Positions 14,643-22,195 of a DNA stretch of 29,667 nt are shown in pieces. Origin of the DNA: Anaerolineae bacterium (GTDB taxonomy: Bacteria; Chloroflexota; Anaerolineae; JAAYZQ01). Both the position numbers and the translations under genes were made by a program. The DNA lies in contig JAFGIA010000364.1 of the NCBI GenBank assembly GCA_016929795.1, forward strand, positions 1-29,667. Direction: 5' to 3'. Position 1 is the stretch's first letter. Each line of letters opens with the position of its first letter. A model generated the notes under the pieces. It was not told the DNA's origin, did no database searches, and saw only the letters and a program-made list of their open reading frames with translations.

Positions 14643-16820
14643 CTAACTCGCCTGCCGCGTCACCTCGATTACATTCGGCAGCCGCTCGATCTTGTCGAGA
14701 ATGCTGATCAACTGGCTCACAGCGCCGATCTCTAGCGTCGCGGTCATTGTCACCACGTTCATCTTGGGCAGCGACACCGAGCTCACCTCGCGCATATTCA
14801 CCTCTTCTTCCGCCACGACGCTCGCAATGTCGCGCAGCAGCCCGCCCCTGTCCCAGGCACGCACCTTGATCACCACCGGGTAGATCCGCTCTCTTGGGCT
14901 GCCCCAGTCCACTTCAATCAGCCGCTCCACGTCTCCCTTGTTCGTGCGCTGCAAAATGTTCGGGCAGTCCCACTTGTGGATCGTCACCCCCCTGCCGCGC
15001 GTCACATACCCCACAATCGGCGACGGATCGTCCGGTTTGGGATCACAGCACTTGGCGAGCTGCGTGAACAGGTCCCCCACCCCCTTGACGCGGATGCCCT
15101 CGGGCGTCACCGCGTAGGGCGTCTCCTCCTCTTCCTGGAAAACTTCCTCGTGTCCCATCTCCTGCAAGATCTTGGCGGCCACCCGCTGCGAGCTCAGGTC
15201 GCCAAAACCGATCGCTGCGTAAAAGTCATCCAGGTCCTTAAAGTCAAACAGGGCGGCAATGTCCTGGTAGCGGATGCTGGCGTTCAGATTCAGCCGTTTC
15301 AGCTCGCGCCTGAGCTGCTCCCGCCCGAAGGAGATATTCTCTTCCCGGTCCTGCTGCTTGAACCAGCGCCGGATCTTTTGCCGGCTGCGCGCCGAGCGCA
15401 CATAGCCCAACGCCGGGCGCATCCAGTCGCGACTTGGCCCGCCGCGCTTGGCCGTAATGATCTCCACCTGGTCGCCGTTGTGCAGCTTGTAGGTCAGTGC
15501 GACCAGGTGGCCATTGACACGCGCCCCGCGGCAGCGGTGGCCCACTTCCGTGTGGATATAGTAGGCAAAATCGATGGGCGTCGAGCCTGCCGGCAGGTCG
15601 AGCACCTGCCCCTTGGGTGTGAACACGTACACCCTATCCTCCAGCATGTCGCTCTTGAGCGTGTCCACAAACTCGCGCGCGTCGTCCACGTCCGCGCGCC
15701 AGTCCATCAGCGACCGGATCCACGCCACCTTGTTTTCATACAGCACATCGCGCCGCATGCCTTCCTTGTAGCGCCAGTGCGCCGCGATCCCCAGCTCTGC
15801 CCGCCGGTGCATATCCTTCGACCGGATCTGTGCTTCCACCGTCTTGCCCCCCGGTCCCACCACAGCCGTGTGGAGCGACTGGTACATATTGTCCTTGGGC
15901 GTGGCGATAAAATCGTCAAACTGCCCCGGGATCGGCCGCCACAGCGCGTGGACCACCCCCAGCGCCGCATAGCAGTCCTGCACCGAGTCGACAATGAGCC
16001 GGATGCCGCGCACGTCAAACACCTGGTCGAACTCGATATCCTTGCGCTGCATCTTCCGGTAGATGCTATAGATATGCTTCGGGCGGCCTGTCACTTCGGC
16101 GGCAATCCCCTCGAGCCGCAGCCGTGCTTGCAGCTCAGCCACTACGTGCTGGATGTATGATTCGCGCGCCTCTCGGCGCTCGTCGATCAGTTGGGCGATC
16201 TGGTAATACGTGTCCGGTCGATAGTGCCGCAGCCCCAGGTCCTCCAGCTCCCACTTTACCTGCCAGATGCCCAGCCTGTTGGCCAGCGGCGCATAGATCT
16301 CTAGCGTCTCGCGCGCGATCCGCTCCCGTTTCTCCGGCGTCAGCGACCCAAGTGTGCGCATGTTGTGCAGCCTGTCTGCCAGCTTGATCAACACCACGCG
16401 CACATCCTCGGACATGGCCAGGAACATCTTGCGTAGACTTTCCGCTTCCTGCTTTTCGATGTCGCGTGTGCCCATCTGGCGCATCGTGTCGATATAGCTC
16501 AGTTTGGTCACCCCATCCACCAGCTTGGCCACCTCGTCGCCAAAGCGCGCGCGCACATCCTCCACCGTCCACTCTGTGTCTTCCACAATATCGTGCAGCA
16601 GCCCCGCCGCCACCGTGTGGTGGTCGAGCCCCAGGTCGGCCAGCATGTGCCCCACTTCCACGCAATGGACGACATACGGCTCCCCCGATGCCCGCATCTG
16701 GCCGTCGTGTGCATCCACTGCCTGGTCGTACGCGCGGCAGATGATCTCCAGATCCTGTCCGCTATATTTCTCGGTGGCCCACGCCAGGCCCGGTTTATCC
16801 TTCACCTCTAACACCACCAT
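14643..16820 (-). CDS. rel: Bifunctional (p)ppGpp synthetase/hydrolase (RelA/SpoT family)
   Basis: The 725-residue protein has full Rel architecture. The HD hydrolase domain is intact (His52, then His76-Asp77 in HDIVEDT, and DRLHNMRTL at 149-157). The synthetase domain (about 235-345) has GRPKHIYSIYRKM, DVRGIRLIV (269-277) and VEAQIRS (328-333). A TGS domain follows (about 398-460; VYVFTPKGQVLDLPAGSTPIDFAY), then helical and zinc-finger-like regions with a CCDP motif, and a C-terminal ACT domain (about 650-722). Both active sites look complete, so it should both make and degrade the alarmone. The ATG at 16820 has an AGGTAAGG stretch directly upstream. It is transcribed alone from its own promoter, with an attenuator-like hairpin between promoter and start. 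Confidence 0.95.
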   Translation of the reverse strand: MVVLEVKDKPGLAWATEKYSGQDLEIICRAYDQAVDAHDGQMRASGEPYVVHCVEVGHMLADLGLDHHTVAAGLLHDIVEDTEWTVEDVRARFGDEVAKLVDGVTKLSYIDTMRQMGTRDIEKQEAESLRKMFLAMSEDVRVVLIKLADRLHNMRTLGSLTPEKRERIARETLEIYAPLANRLGIWQVKWELEDLGLRHYRPDTYYQIAQLIDERREARESYIQHVVAELQARLRLEGIAAEVTGRPKHIYSIYRKMQRKDIEFDQVFDVRGIRLIVDSVQDCYAALGVVHALWRPIPGQFDDFIATPKDNMYQSLHTAVVGPGGKTVEAQIRSKDMHRRAELGIAAHWRYKEGMRRDVLYENKVAWIRSLMDWRADVDDAREFVDTLKSDMLEDRVYVFTPKGQVLDLPAGSTPIDFAYYIHTEVGHRCRGARVNGHLVALTYKLHNGDQVEIITAKRGGPSRDWMRPALGYVRSARSRQKIRRWFKQQDREENISFGREQLRRELKRLNLNASIRYQDIAALFDFKDLDDFYAAIGFGDLSSQRVAAKILQEMGHEEVFQEEEETPYAVTPEGIRVKGVGDLFTQLAKCCDPKPDDPSPIVGYVTRGRGVTIHKWDCPNILQRTNKGDVERLIEVDWGSPRERIYPVVIKVRAWDRGGLLRDIASVVAEEEVNMREVSSVSLPKMNVVTMTATLEIGAVSQLISILDKIERLPNVIEVTRQAS

Positions 16821-16830
16821 CCTTACCTGT

Positions 16831-16858
16831 GAAAAATGGCGGCAAGCATGGCCGCCAT
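16831..16858 (-). promoter_or_regulatory. Terminator-like hairpin in the rel leader
   Basis: On the minus strand an 8-bp GC-rich stem (16858-16851 with 16843-16836, 7-nt loop) is followed at once by a run of T (16836-16832). It lies between the predicted transcription start (near 16873) and the rel ATG (16820), the position of a transcription attenuator. Confidence 0.5.
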
Positions 16859-16879
16859 GTCATGACTCCTGGTCGACAT

Positions 16880-16908
16880 AGTATAACGCATAATCCATTT
16901 TTCTGCAA
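16880..16908 (-). promoter_or_regulatory. Promoter of rel
   Basis: TTGCAG (16908-16903) and TATACT (16885-16880) on the minus strand with 17-bp spacing. Confidence 0.65.
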
Positions 16909-16973
16909 CCCGCAACCTGCAACCCCATAGTCCTCCCTGGGCCAGCCAGCCTGGGCCATTGCTTGCTGCCCAT

Positions 16974-17002
16974 TTGACGTCCGGCGTCGTTGCCGCTATA
17001 CT
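16974..17002 (+). promoter_or_regulatory. Promoter of the membrane hydrolase gene, close to the start codon
   Basis: TTGACG at 16974-16979, 17 bp, and TATACT at 16997-17002. Transcription should begin near 17009, one base before the ATG at 17010, so the transcript may have no leader. Confidence 0.65.
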
Positions 17003-17009
17003 CAACTGC

Positions 17010-17555
17010 ATGTTACCCATGGGACACGTCGCCTACACCTGGGCGGCACTCACCTGGCTGCAGCGCCGCGGCCTTGCCGGCCACACCGACTATCGAGCTG
17101 CTGCCGCCGCCGCACTCCTCCCCGACCTGATCGACAAGCCCATTTCGCTCACCCTCCTCTCCAATTCGGGCACCAGCCAGGGCCTGGCCCATACCTTGCT
17201 CGCTCACGCCGCCGCCACACTGGCCACAGCCCGCTGCCGGCCGGCCTGGCTCCCCTATGCCCTCATCTGCAACGCCCACCTCGCTGCCGACCAGATGTGG
17301 AAATACCCGCGCACCCTCTTCTACCCCTTTTCCGGGCGGCTGGACTCTTGGAAATTCATGGGCTCGCCCGCCGCCATGCTCCGGGCGTATGCCGAGATCC
17401 TCACCCGCCCGGCGATCCTCGCCGTTGAACTCGTTGGCCTCGCCCTCCTCGCCTGGGTCGTCTTCCAGCATCGCTGGTACAGGGCCCGCAACCTGCGCCG
17501 CCTCTTCTTCAAGGGCATCGGCGGTGCCGCGCGCGAGGAGGCACTATGCGCGTAA
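17010..17555 (+). CDS. Membrane-associated metal-dependent hydrolase (YbcI/DUF457-like)
   Basis: This 181-residue membrane protein has spaced His and Asp residues typical of the inner-membrane metal-dependent hydrolase family: GHVAY (His6), LLPDLIDKP (Asp39, Asp42), GLAHTLLAH (His61, His66) and CNAHLAADQMW. Hydrophobic segments cover about 30-40, 60-75 and 152-168. The family is related to lipid or phosphate-ester hydrolases, but the substrate is unknown. Start choice: ATG at 17010, or ATG at 17019 (MGHVAY), which some relatives would favour. Neither has a ribosome site, and the promoter position points to a leaderless mRNA. The gene overlaps rsmD by 10 nt. Confidence 0.7.
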   Translation: MLPMGHVAYTWAALTWLQRRGLAGHTDYRAAAAAALLPDLIDKPISLTLLSNSGTSQGLAHTLLAHAAATLATARCRPAWLPYALICNAHLAADQMWKYPRTLFYPFSGRLDSWKFMGSPAAMLRAYAEILTRPAILAVELVGLALLAWVVFQHRWYRARNLRRLFFKGIGGAAREEALCA

Positions 17556-18100
17556 TCGCTGGTAGTGCCAAGGGCATCCCACTGCGCCCTGTGCCGGGCA
17601 CCGGCACGCGCCCCATCACCGACAGGGTCAAAGAATCCCTCTTTAACATCCTCGGCGATTGGATCGTCGACGCGCGTGTCCTTGACCTCTTTGCCGGCAC
17701 CGGCGGCGTCGGCATCGAGGCGCTCAGCCGCGGCGCCGCCCACGCCACCTTTGTCGAAAAGAACCCGCGCGCCGTTGCCACCATCAAGGACAACCTGAAA
17801 AACACCCGCCTACAAGACCGAGCGCACGTGGCCCAGGCCGACGTCTTTGCCTTCTTGCGCGGCCAGCCCGATCCGTTCGACCTCGTCTACATCGCCCCTC
17901 CCCAATACCAAGGCCTGTGGCACAAGACGCTCGAGACCCTGGAGCAGAACCCCGGCTGGCTCTACCCCCAGGGGCTGGTCGTCGTCCAGATCTTTCCCAA
18001 AGAGTTCGAGCCCGTTCCGCTCCGCTCGCTCCATCTCGCCGACGAGCGCAAATACGGCAGCACCCTCCTCTGCTTCTACGACGCCGTGCCCGAACCCTGA
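17546..18100 (+). CDS. rsmD: 16S rRNA (guanine-N2)-methyltransferase RsmD family
   Basis: The 184-residue Rossmann methyltransferase has the RsmD N terminus MRVIAGSAKGIPL, the TRPITDRVKESLFNIL segment (21-36), the SAM-binding DLFAGTGGVGIEALSRGA (47-64) and FVEKN (69-73). The catalytic motif IV, normally DPPY or NPPY, reads APPQY here (Ala117-Pro118-Pro119-Gln120-Tyr121), so the usual acidic or amide residue is missing. RsmD methylates G966 of 16S rRNA in the assembled 30S subunit. Either this lineage tolerates the change or the enzyme has altered chemistry. It starts inside the end of the hydrolase gene (10-nt overlap) and probably shares its transcript. Confidence 0.85.
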   Translation: MRVIAGSAKGIPLRPVPGTGTRPITDRVKESLFNILGDWIVDARVLDLFAGTGGVGIEALSRGAAHATFVEKNPRAVATIKDNLKNTRLQDRAHVAQADVFAFLRGQPDPFDLVYIAPPQYQGLWHKTLETLEQNPGWLYPQGLVVVQIFPKEFEPVPLRSLHLADERKYGSTLLCFYDAVPEP

Positions 18101-18137
18101 TCATGTGGGGGGTACCTCTGAGGTGCAACCCACATGA
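18101..18137 (+). terminator. Hairpin after rsmD without U-tract
   Basis: A 9-bp outer stem (18101-18109 with 18129-18137) encloses a smaller 4-bp stem. It starts directly after the rsmD stop and lies upstream of the next promoter. There is no T-run, so termination is only suggested by position. Confidence 0.4.
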
Positions 18138-18155
18138 CAGAATTTCCCAACCCCC

Positions 18156-18184
18156 TTGCACTTTCCCCCATCATCGGGTATAAT
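18156..18184 (+). promoter_or_regulatory. Promoter of the HEAT-repeat gene
   Basis: TTGCAC at 18156-18161, 17 bp, TATAAT at 18179-18184. The downstream ATG at 18232 has an AGGAAAG site. Confidence 0.7.
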
Positions 18185-18231
18185 GGGCCCAGATACAGAG
18201 GTGCGCGTCGCCTCGAACGGACAGGAAAGTC

Positions 18232-19302
18232 ATGGACCCGGAAGACCAGTTGGGTGACACAATCCAAGATATCGTCGATCGTGAGGGGGCCGTTCCCTTT
18301 TCCGAGCTCTACACCCTCTCCGACCTGAGCCGGGAAAAGCTCGAGTCCTTCGTCGCAGCGTGGCAGGTCCTGCCCGTCGAGGAGCGCCGCCGCATGGCCC
18401 ATGCCCTCGTCGAGCTCGCCGAGGCCAGCTTCCAGGTCAACTTTGACGCCATCTTTCGCCACTGCCTGCTCGATCCCGACCCTGTCGTGCGCGCCGCCTG
18501 CATCGATGGCCTCTGGGAAAACCAAGAAGTCACCCTCGTCGGCCCCTTCCTCTCTGCACTCCGCGCCGACCCGTCGCCCGACGTCCGCGCCGCCGCCGCC
18601 CAGGCCCTCGGCCGTTTCGTCCTTGCCGGCGAGCTCGAAGAGATCGAAGAGACCATCCAGGCCCGCATCCTCGCCGAGCTTCTCACCACCATCCACCTCG
18701 CCGGCGAAAGCATCGAGGTCAGGCGCCGTGCCCTCGAGTCTGCCGCCTACGCAGGCACCCCCGAAGTGCTTGACGCCATCGACATTGCCTACGACGACGA
18801 GGATGAGCGTATGCAGCTCAGCGCCATCGCTGCCATGGGGCGTAGTTGCGACCGCCGCTGGCGCGCCCCCGTCCTCAAAGAGCTCCAGAGCCACTTGCCC
18901 GCCATGCGCTACGAGGCCTCCCTCGCTGCCGGGGAAATGGCCCTCCGGCCCGCCGTCCCCTTCCTCGCCCGCATCGTCGCCGAAGATGAGCCGCAGATCC
19001 GCGACGCGGGCATCTGGGCCCTGGGCCAGGTTGGTGGCCCCCAGGCCAGGCGTGTCCTTCTAGACATCTATGCCGATGCCGACCACGACACCCGCGCCAT
19101 CGTCGAAGAAGCCCTCGCCGAGCACGCCCTCCAGGAGGGCGAACTCGACTTTATCCTCTACCAGGTCGATCCCGACGAGGATAACGAATGGCTCGACGAT
19201 GAGGACCTGGAAGACCCGTTCGACGACGAATACGACTTTGACGACGACGAATATGACTCGGGCGACACCCCGACTGATGACCATGATGACTGGGACTACT
19301 GA
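18232..19302 (+). CDS. HEAT-repeat protein with acidic C-terminal tail
   Basis: The 356-residue soluble protein is built from HEAT/PBS-lyase-like helical repeats over about residues 65-300. Examples are DPDPVVRAACIDGLWEN, DPSPDVRAAAAQALGRF and EPQIRDAGIWALGQVGG, with regular Asp-Pro/Val-Arg-Ala spacing. Such repeats form protein-binding solenoids. Residues from about 313 to the end are dominated by Asp and Glu with scattered Tyr, Trp and Phe, ending HDDWDY. No catalytic motif is seen and the partner is unknown. Its own promoter and the TPR gene 57 nt downstream suggest a small operon of scaffold-type proteins. Confidence 0.8.
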   Translation: MDPEDQLGDTIQDIVDREGAVPFSELYTLSDLSREKLESFVAAWQVLPVEERRRMAHALVELAEASFQVNFDAIFRHCLLDPDPVVRAACIDGLWENQEVTLVGPFLSALRADPSPDVRAAAAQALGRFVLAGELEEIEETIQARILAELLTTIHLAGESIEVRRRALESAAYAGTPEVLDAIDIAYDDEDERMQLSAIAAMGRSCDRRWRAPVLKELQSHLPAMRYEASLAAGEMALRPAVPFLARIVAEDEPQIRDAGIWALGQVGGPQARRVLLDIYADADHDTRAIVEEALAEHALQEGELDFILYQVDPDEDNEWLDDEDLEDPFDDEYDFDDDEYDSGDTPTDDHDDWDY

Positions 19303-19310
19303 CCCGCTCG

Positions 19311-19330
19311 TGGCGGATCACAATCCGCCA
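19311..19330 (+). repeat. Small hairpin between HEAT and TPR genes
   Basis: A 7-bp stem (19311-19317 with 19324-19330) is followed by TTTCTCTC. It is too weak to call a terminator with confidence and may be a partial attenuator. Confidence 0.3.
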
Positions 19331-19359
19331 TTTCTCTCGCGAGTGCGTAGAGGAACCGC

Positions 19360-19890
19360 ATGATCGTCGACCAGCGCCCCGACCCGGCGCGCCGCGAGCA
19401 AGCAAACGACCTCCTCAACCAGGGCGCCAGCCTCCTCGAGCGCGGCCAGGGCAAACAAGCCATCACCCGCCTCGAGCAAGCCCGCCGCCTCGACCCTGAC
19501 AACGTCGCCGTCCTCATCAACCTCGGCGGCGCCTACATCCTCGCCGGTCGCCATCAAGACGCCATCGCCCCCCTCGAAGCCGCCCGCGATCTCGAGCCGC
19601 ACAACCCCATGATCTGGACCAACCTCGGCGCTGCCTACCTGGGCAACCCCCTCCTCGCCTCCGACGGCGCCCAGATGCAGGCCATCCGCGCCTTCGAGCG
19701 TGCCATCGGCCTCAACCCCGTCGCCCCCAACGTCCACTACAACCTGGGCCTCATCTTTATCGACCGTGGCGACCGCGAGCGGGCACAGGCCGCCTTCCGC
19801 AGCGCCCTCCAGGTCAACCCCCACGACCGCGACGCCCGCTACTGGCTCCGAAAACTTGCCGAGCCCGCCCATCCCCAAGAGGAGGAATGA
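19360..19890 (+). CDS. Tetratricopeptide-repeat protein
   Basis: The 176-residue protein has about four TPR units. One reads ANDLLNQGASLLERGQGKQAITRLEQARRLDPD, the next VAVLINLGGAYILAGRHQDAIAPLEAARDLEPH, then a longer unit with an insertion (NPLLASDGAQ), then VHYNLGLIFIDRGDRERAQAAFRSALQVNPH. TPRs form a binding groove for protein partners. There is no signal peptide or transmembrane segment. The GAGGAA site precedes the ATG at 19360. The stop is separated by a single base from the start of the next gene, so the two are probably coupled. Confidence 0.85.
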   Translation: MIVDQRPDPARREQANDLLNQGASLLERGQGKQAITRLEQARRLDPDNVAVLINLGGAYILAGRHQDAIAPLEAARDLEPHNPMIWTNLGAAYLGNPLLASDGAQMQAIRAFERAIGLNPVAPNVHYNLGLIFIDRGDRERAQAAFRSALQVNPHDRDARYWLRKLAEPAHPQEEE

Positions 19891-19891
19891 C

Positions 19892-20404
19892 ATGGATAGA
19901 CCCAGGAGTTTACCCGCTGGCGGCCCGACCATCGCTGCCTTTCTCGCCGGTGCCCTCCTTCTTGCCCTCGGCCTCATCTTCCTCTGCGCCGCCGTCCAGA
20001 ACCCCGCCCGCTGGCCCATCGCCCTCGCGCTCCTCATCCTGGGCGTCATCCTCGCCGGCTGGGCCGCGGTGCGCTGGCGCCGCGCCCGCCAGCTCGACCC
20101 CGACGTCCTCGACGACCGCATCACCGCCCTTGCCCGCGCTTCCGACGCCCAGGTCACCCTCGCCGCCGTCGTTGGCGACCTCGGCGTGCCCGACGATGCT
20201 GCCCGCGCCGCCCTCGCCCGTCTCGAAGCCGCCGGCATTGCCCGCCAGGAGCGCCGTGCCGATCGCAACGTCTATGTCTTTCCCGGCCTCCAGGAATCCA
20301 AAGTCGTCCGCCGCTGCACCTACTGCGGCAGCGAGTACAGCGTCCGCGAGCCCCTCCACAAGTGCCCCAACTGCGGCGGCACCCTGGAGGTCGTCAAAAC
20401 TTGA
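19892..20404 (+). CDS. Membrane protein with winged-helix-like and zinc-ribbon domains
   Basis: The 170-residue protein has two transmembrane helices (about 12-34 and 42-61), then a cytoplasmic region. Residues 72-131 look like a winged helix (DDRITALARASDAQVTLAAVVGDLGVPDDAARAALARLEAAGI, then a basic wing). A C-terminal zinc ribbon follows with Cys142, Cys145, Cys158 and Cys161 (CTYC and CPNC). The function is unknown; a membrane-tethered DNA- or protein-binding sensor is one reading. The ATG at 19892 has a GGAGG site at 19881-19885. Longer open frames upstream are out-of-frame shadows of the TPR gene. Confidence 0.75.
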   Translation: MDRPRSLPAGGPTIAAFLAGALLLALGLIFLCAAVQNPARWPIALALLILGVILAGWAAVRWRRARQLDPDVLDDRITALARASDAQVTLAAVVGDLGVPDDAARAALARLEAAGIARQERRADRNVYVFPGLQESKVVRRCTYCGSEYSVREPLHKCPNCGGTLEVVKT

Positions 20405-20521
20405 ACCAAAGAGTCGTATCATCTCAACAAAGGGGGGAAGTGGGGGTGTGTGCGGGCACCGCACACACCCCCACCCCCCATTATTGAGCAGATACAAAGA
20501 GTCATACAGAAAGGACTGACC
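20405..20521 (+). repeat. Intergenic hairpin bracketed by 9-bp direct repeats
   Basis: A perfect 14-bp stem (20440-20453 with 20461-20474, 7-nt loop) lies in this gap with no T-run after it. The 9-mer CAAAGAGTC occurs on both sides (20407-20415 and 20495-20503). The stem may end the upstream transcript. The flanking repeats could be a chance match or a footprint of an old insertion. Confidence 0.45.
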
Positions 20522-20704
20522 ATGGAAGAAACGAAAGTGTGGTGGAAGTGCACCCAGTGCGGCTACCTCTTCCAGGCGCCCCAGGCGCCCGAAGCCTGCC
20601 CGAGCTGCCGCGCCAAGTGCGCCTTCATCGATGCCACCTGCTACACCCCCGACTGCGGCGGCCCCGAGTCGGGTAACCCGGACCCAAGGAGTTTTACACG
20701 ATGA
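20522..20704 (+). CDS. Rubredoxin-like cysteine-rich small protein
   Basis: The 60-residue protein has two metal knuckles, Cys10-x2-Cys13 (WKCTQCGY) and Cys26-x2-Cys29 (ACPSCRAKC). Three more cysteines sit at positions 33, 40 and 45, and the tail is [10 protein letters not shown]. The paired knuckles match rubredoxin or rubrerythrin C-terminal iron sites, where a single Fe bound by four Cys passes electrons. The ATG at 20522 follows GAAAGGA. Its TGA overlaps the ATG of the ferritin-like gene (ATGA at 20701-20704), so the two are co-translated. Together they supply the two halves of a rubrerythrin. The extra cysteines could hold a second metal. Confidence 0.75.
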   Translation: MEETKVWWKCTQCGYLFQAPQAPEACPSCRAKCAFIDATCYTPDCGGPESGNPDPRSFTR

Positions 20705-21183
20705 ACATCCAGCAGATCTATCACTATGCCTTGCAGCGTGAGCACGAGGGCCAGCGCTTTTTCGAGGAAAGCGCTGCCCGCGCCGCCCACGCCGCTGCCG
20801 CCGGGATCTTTCGCACGCTTGCCGAAGAAGAGGCTCGCCACATCCAGTACATCGAGGCCCTGCTCGCCCACCTCGATGGGGCAGAAGCCGTGCCCCCCGC
20901 CGACCTCGAGCCCGGCGGCCGATTTGCCGCCCGCGCCGAGGCCGAGTACCTCGACCAGACCATCATCGAGTCCATGATCCCCGACGTTGCCGTCCTGCGC
21001 ACCGCCTACCTCATCGAGCGCGACTTTGCCGAGTTCTACGAGACCTCGGCCGACCGCGTCGAGGGCCAGGCCCAGGCCGCCCTGCGCAACCTCGCCGCCT
21101 GGGAGCGTGGGCACGAGCGCCTCTTCAAAGACCTGCACGACCGCGTCTTTGAAATGTATGCCAACATGCCCTGGGGGGGATGA
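20701..21183 (+). CDS. Ferritin-like di-iron protein (rubrerythrin-type)
   Basis: The 160-residue four-helix protein has the expected di-iron ligand pattern: a Glu in [11 protein letters not shown] (12-22), Glu44-x2-His47 in EEEARH, Glu106 and neighbours in [10 protein letters not shown], and Glu135-x2-His138 in WERGH. Rubrerythrins reduce peroxide in anaerobes and microaerophiles. The usual rubredoxin domain is not attached but is encoded by the overlapping upstream gene. The start is fixed by the ATGA overlap. It is followed closely by the DUF488 genes. Confidence 0.85.
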   Translation: MNIQQIYHYALQREHEGQRFFEESAARAAHAAAAGIFRTLAEEEARHIQYIEALLAHLDGAEAVPPADLEPGGRFAARAEAEYLDQTIIESMIPDVAVLRTAYLIERDFAEFYETSADRVEGQAQAALRNLAAWERGHERLFKDLHDRVFEMYANMPWGG

Positions 21184-21220
21184 GCGCCGCATGGTTGGCG
21201 ACGCGAGCCAGGAGCGCGAT

Positions 21221-21685
21221 GTGACCACCATCTATACCATCGGCCACAGCAACCACGAGGCCGGCGTCTTTATCGCGCTCCTGAAACAGCATGGCATCCA
21301 GGTGGTCGTCGACGTGCGCAGCAGCCCCTACAGCCGCTACGTGCCCCAGGCCAACCGTGAGGTCCTTGCCCGAGCCCTCAAAGCCGCCGGCATCGACTAC
21401 CTCTGGTGGGGCGATCGCCTCGGCGGCAAGCCCGAGGGCGTCGTGGCTGATTACCACGCCCTGCGCGCCGAACCATCGTTCCAGGGCGGCATCGCCGCCC
21501 TGGAGTCCCTCGCCGCGTCGCATGCCACCACCATCATGTGCTCCGAGGGCGACCATACCCGCTGCCACCGCCACAAGCTCATCACCCCCGAGCTCGTCGC
21601 CCGTGGCCTCCACGTCCTCCACGTCCAGCCCGATGGCACCCTCGTCGACGAGGGCGCCGCGCCGCGCCAGTTGAGCCTTTTCTGA
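21221..21685 (+). CDS. DUF488 family protein (first copy)
   Basis: The 154-residue protein opens VTTIYTIGHSNHEAG and contains VDVRSSPYSRYVPQ and the C-terminal CSEGDHTRCHRHK motif. These three blocks define DUF488. The paired cysteines and His/Arg near the end resemble a catalytic or metal-binding cluster. The biochemical role is not established. Start: GTG at 21221 has an AGGAG site 6 nt upstream and matches the usual family N terminus. An ATG at 21191 would add ten residues without family similarity. Its stop is one base before the second copy. Confidence 0.82.
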   Translation: MTTIYTIGHSNHEAGVFIALLKQHGIQVVVDVRSSPYSRYVPQANREVLARALKAAGIDYLWWGDRLGGKPEGVVADYHALRAEPSFQGGIAALESLAASHATTIMCSEGDHTRCHRHKLITPELVARGLHVLHVQPDGTLVDEGAAPRQLSLF

Positions 21686-21686
21686 C

Positions 21687-22130
21687 ATGACCAAGCTATA
21701 CACCATCGGGTACACAAAAAAGAGCCTCGAGCACTTTATCCGCATGTTGCAAGAGGCTGGCGTCGATGCCGTGGTCGACATCCGCCTGCGCAACACGTCG
21801 CAGCTCGCCGGCTTTGCCAAGAAGGATGATCTCGCCTTCTTGCTGCGCGAGGGGTTTGGGATCGAGTACGAGCACCGTCCCGACCTGGCGCCCGCGCCCG
21901 AGATCCTCGACGGCTACAAGGAGAGTGGCGATTGGGCCGGCTACGAGGCCCTATTTTGCCAGCTACTGGATGAACGCCAGGCCGAGGCTGCCGGGGCCGA
22001 GATTCTGGCCCGATACCGCCGGCCCTGCCTCCTCTGCGCCGAACCCAAGCCAGATCGGTGCCACCGGCGCCTGGTGGCAGAATGGTGGGCCGGGCACCTG
22101 CCTGGCGTGGAGGTCGAACACCTGATCTGA
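21687..22130 (+). CDS. DUF488 family protein (second copy)
   Basis: The 147-residue protein begins MTKLYTIGYTKKSLEHF, has VVDIRLRNTSQLAGFAKKDDL and ends with CAEPKPDRCHRRLVAEWW. It is a diverged paralogue of the preceding gene: same three blocks, but GYT replaces GHS and the middle region belongs to the longer-loop subgroup. One base separates it from the first copy, so the pair may act as a heterodimer. The next gene begins about 65 nt downstream. Confidence 0.83.
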   Translation: MTKLYTIGYTKKSLEHFIRMLQEAGVDAVVDIRLRNTSQLAGFAKKDDLAFLLREGFGIEYEHRPDLAPAPEILDGYKESGDWAGYEALFCQLLDERQAEAAGAEILARYRRPCLLCAEPKPDRCHRRLVAEWWAGHLPGVEVEHLI

Positions 22131-22195
22131 GCGGCCGCCCGGAATCCCCGGGCTCTGTACATGACCATCGTGCAGGGAAGCACAGGAGCGCCATC

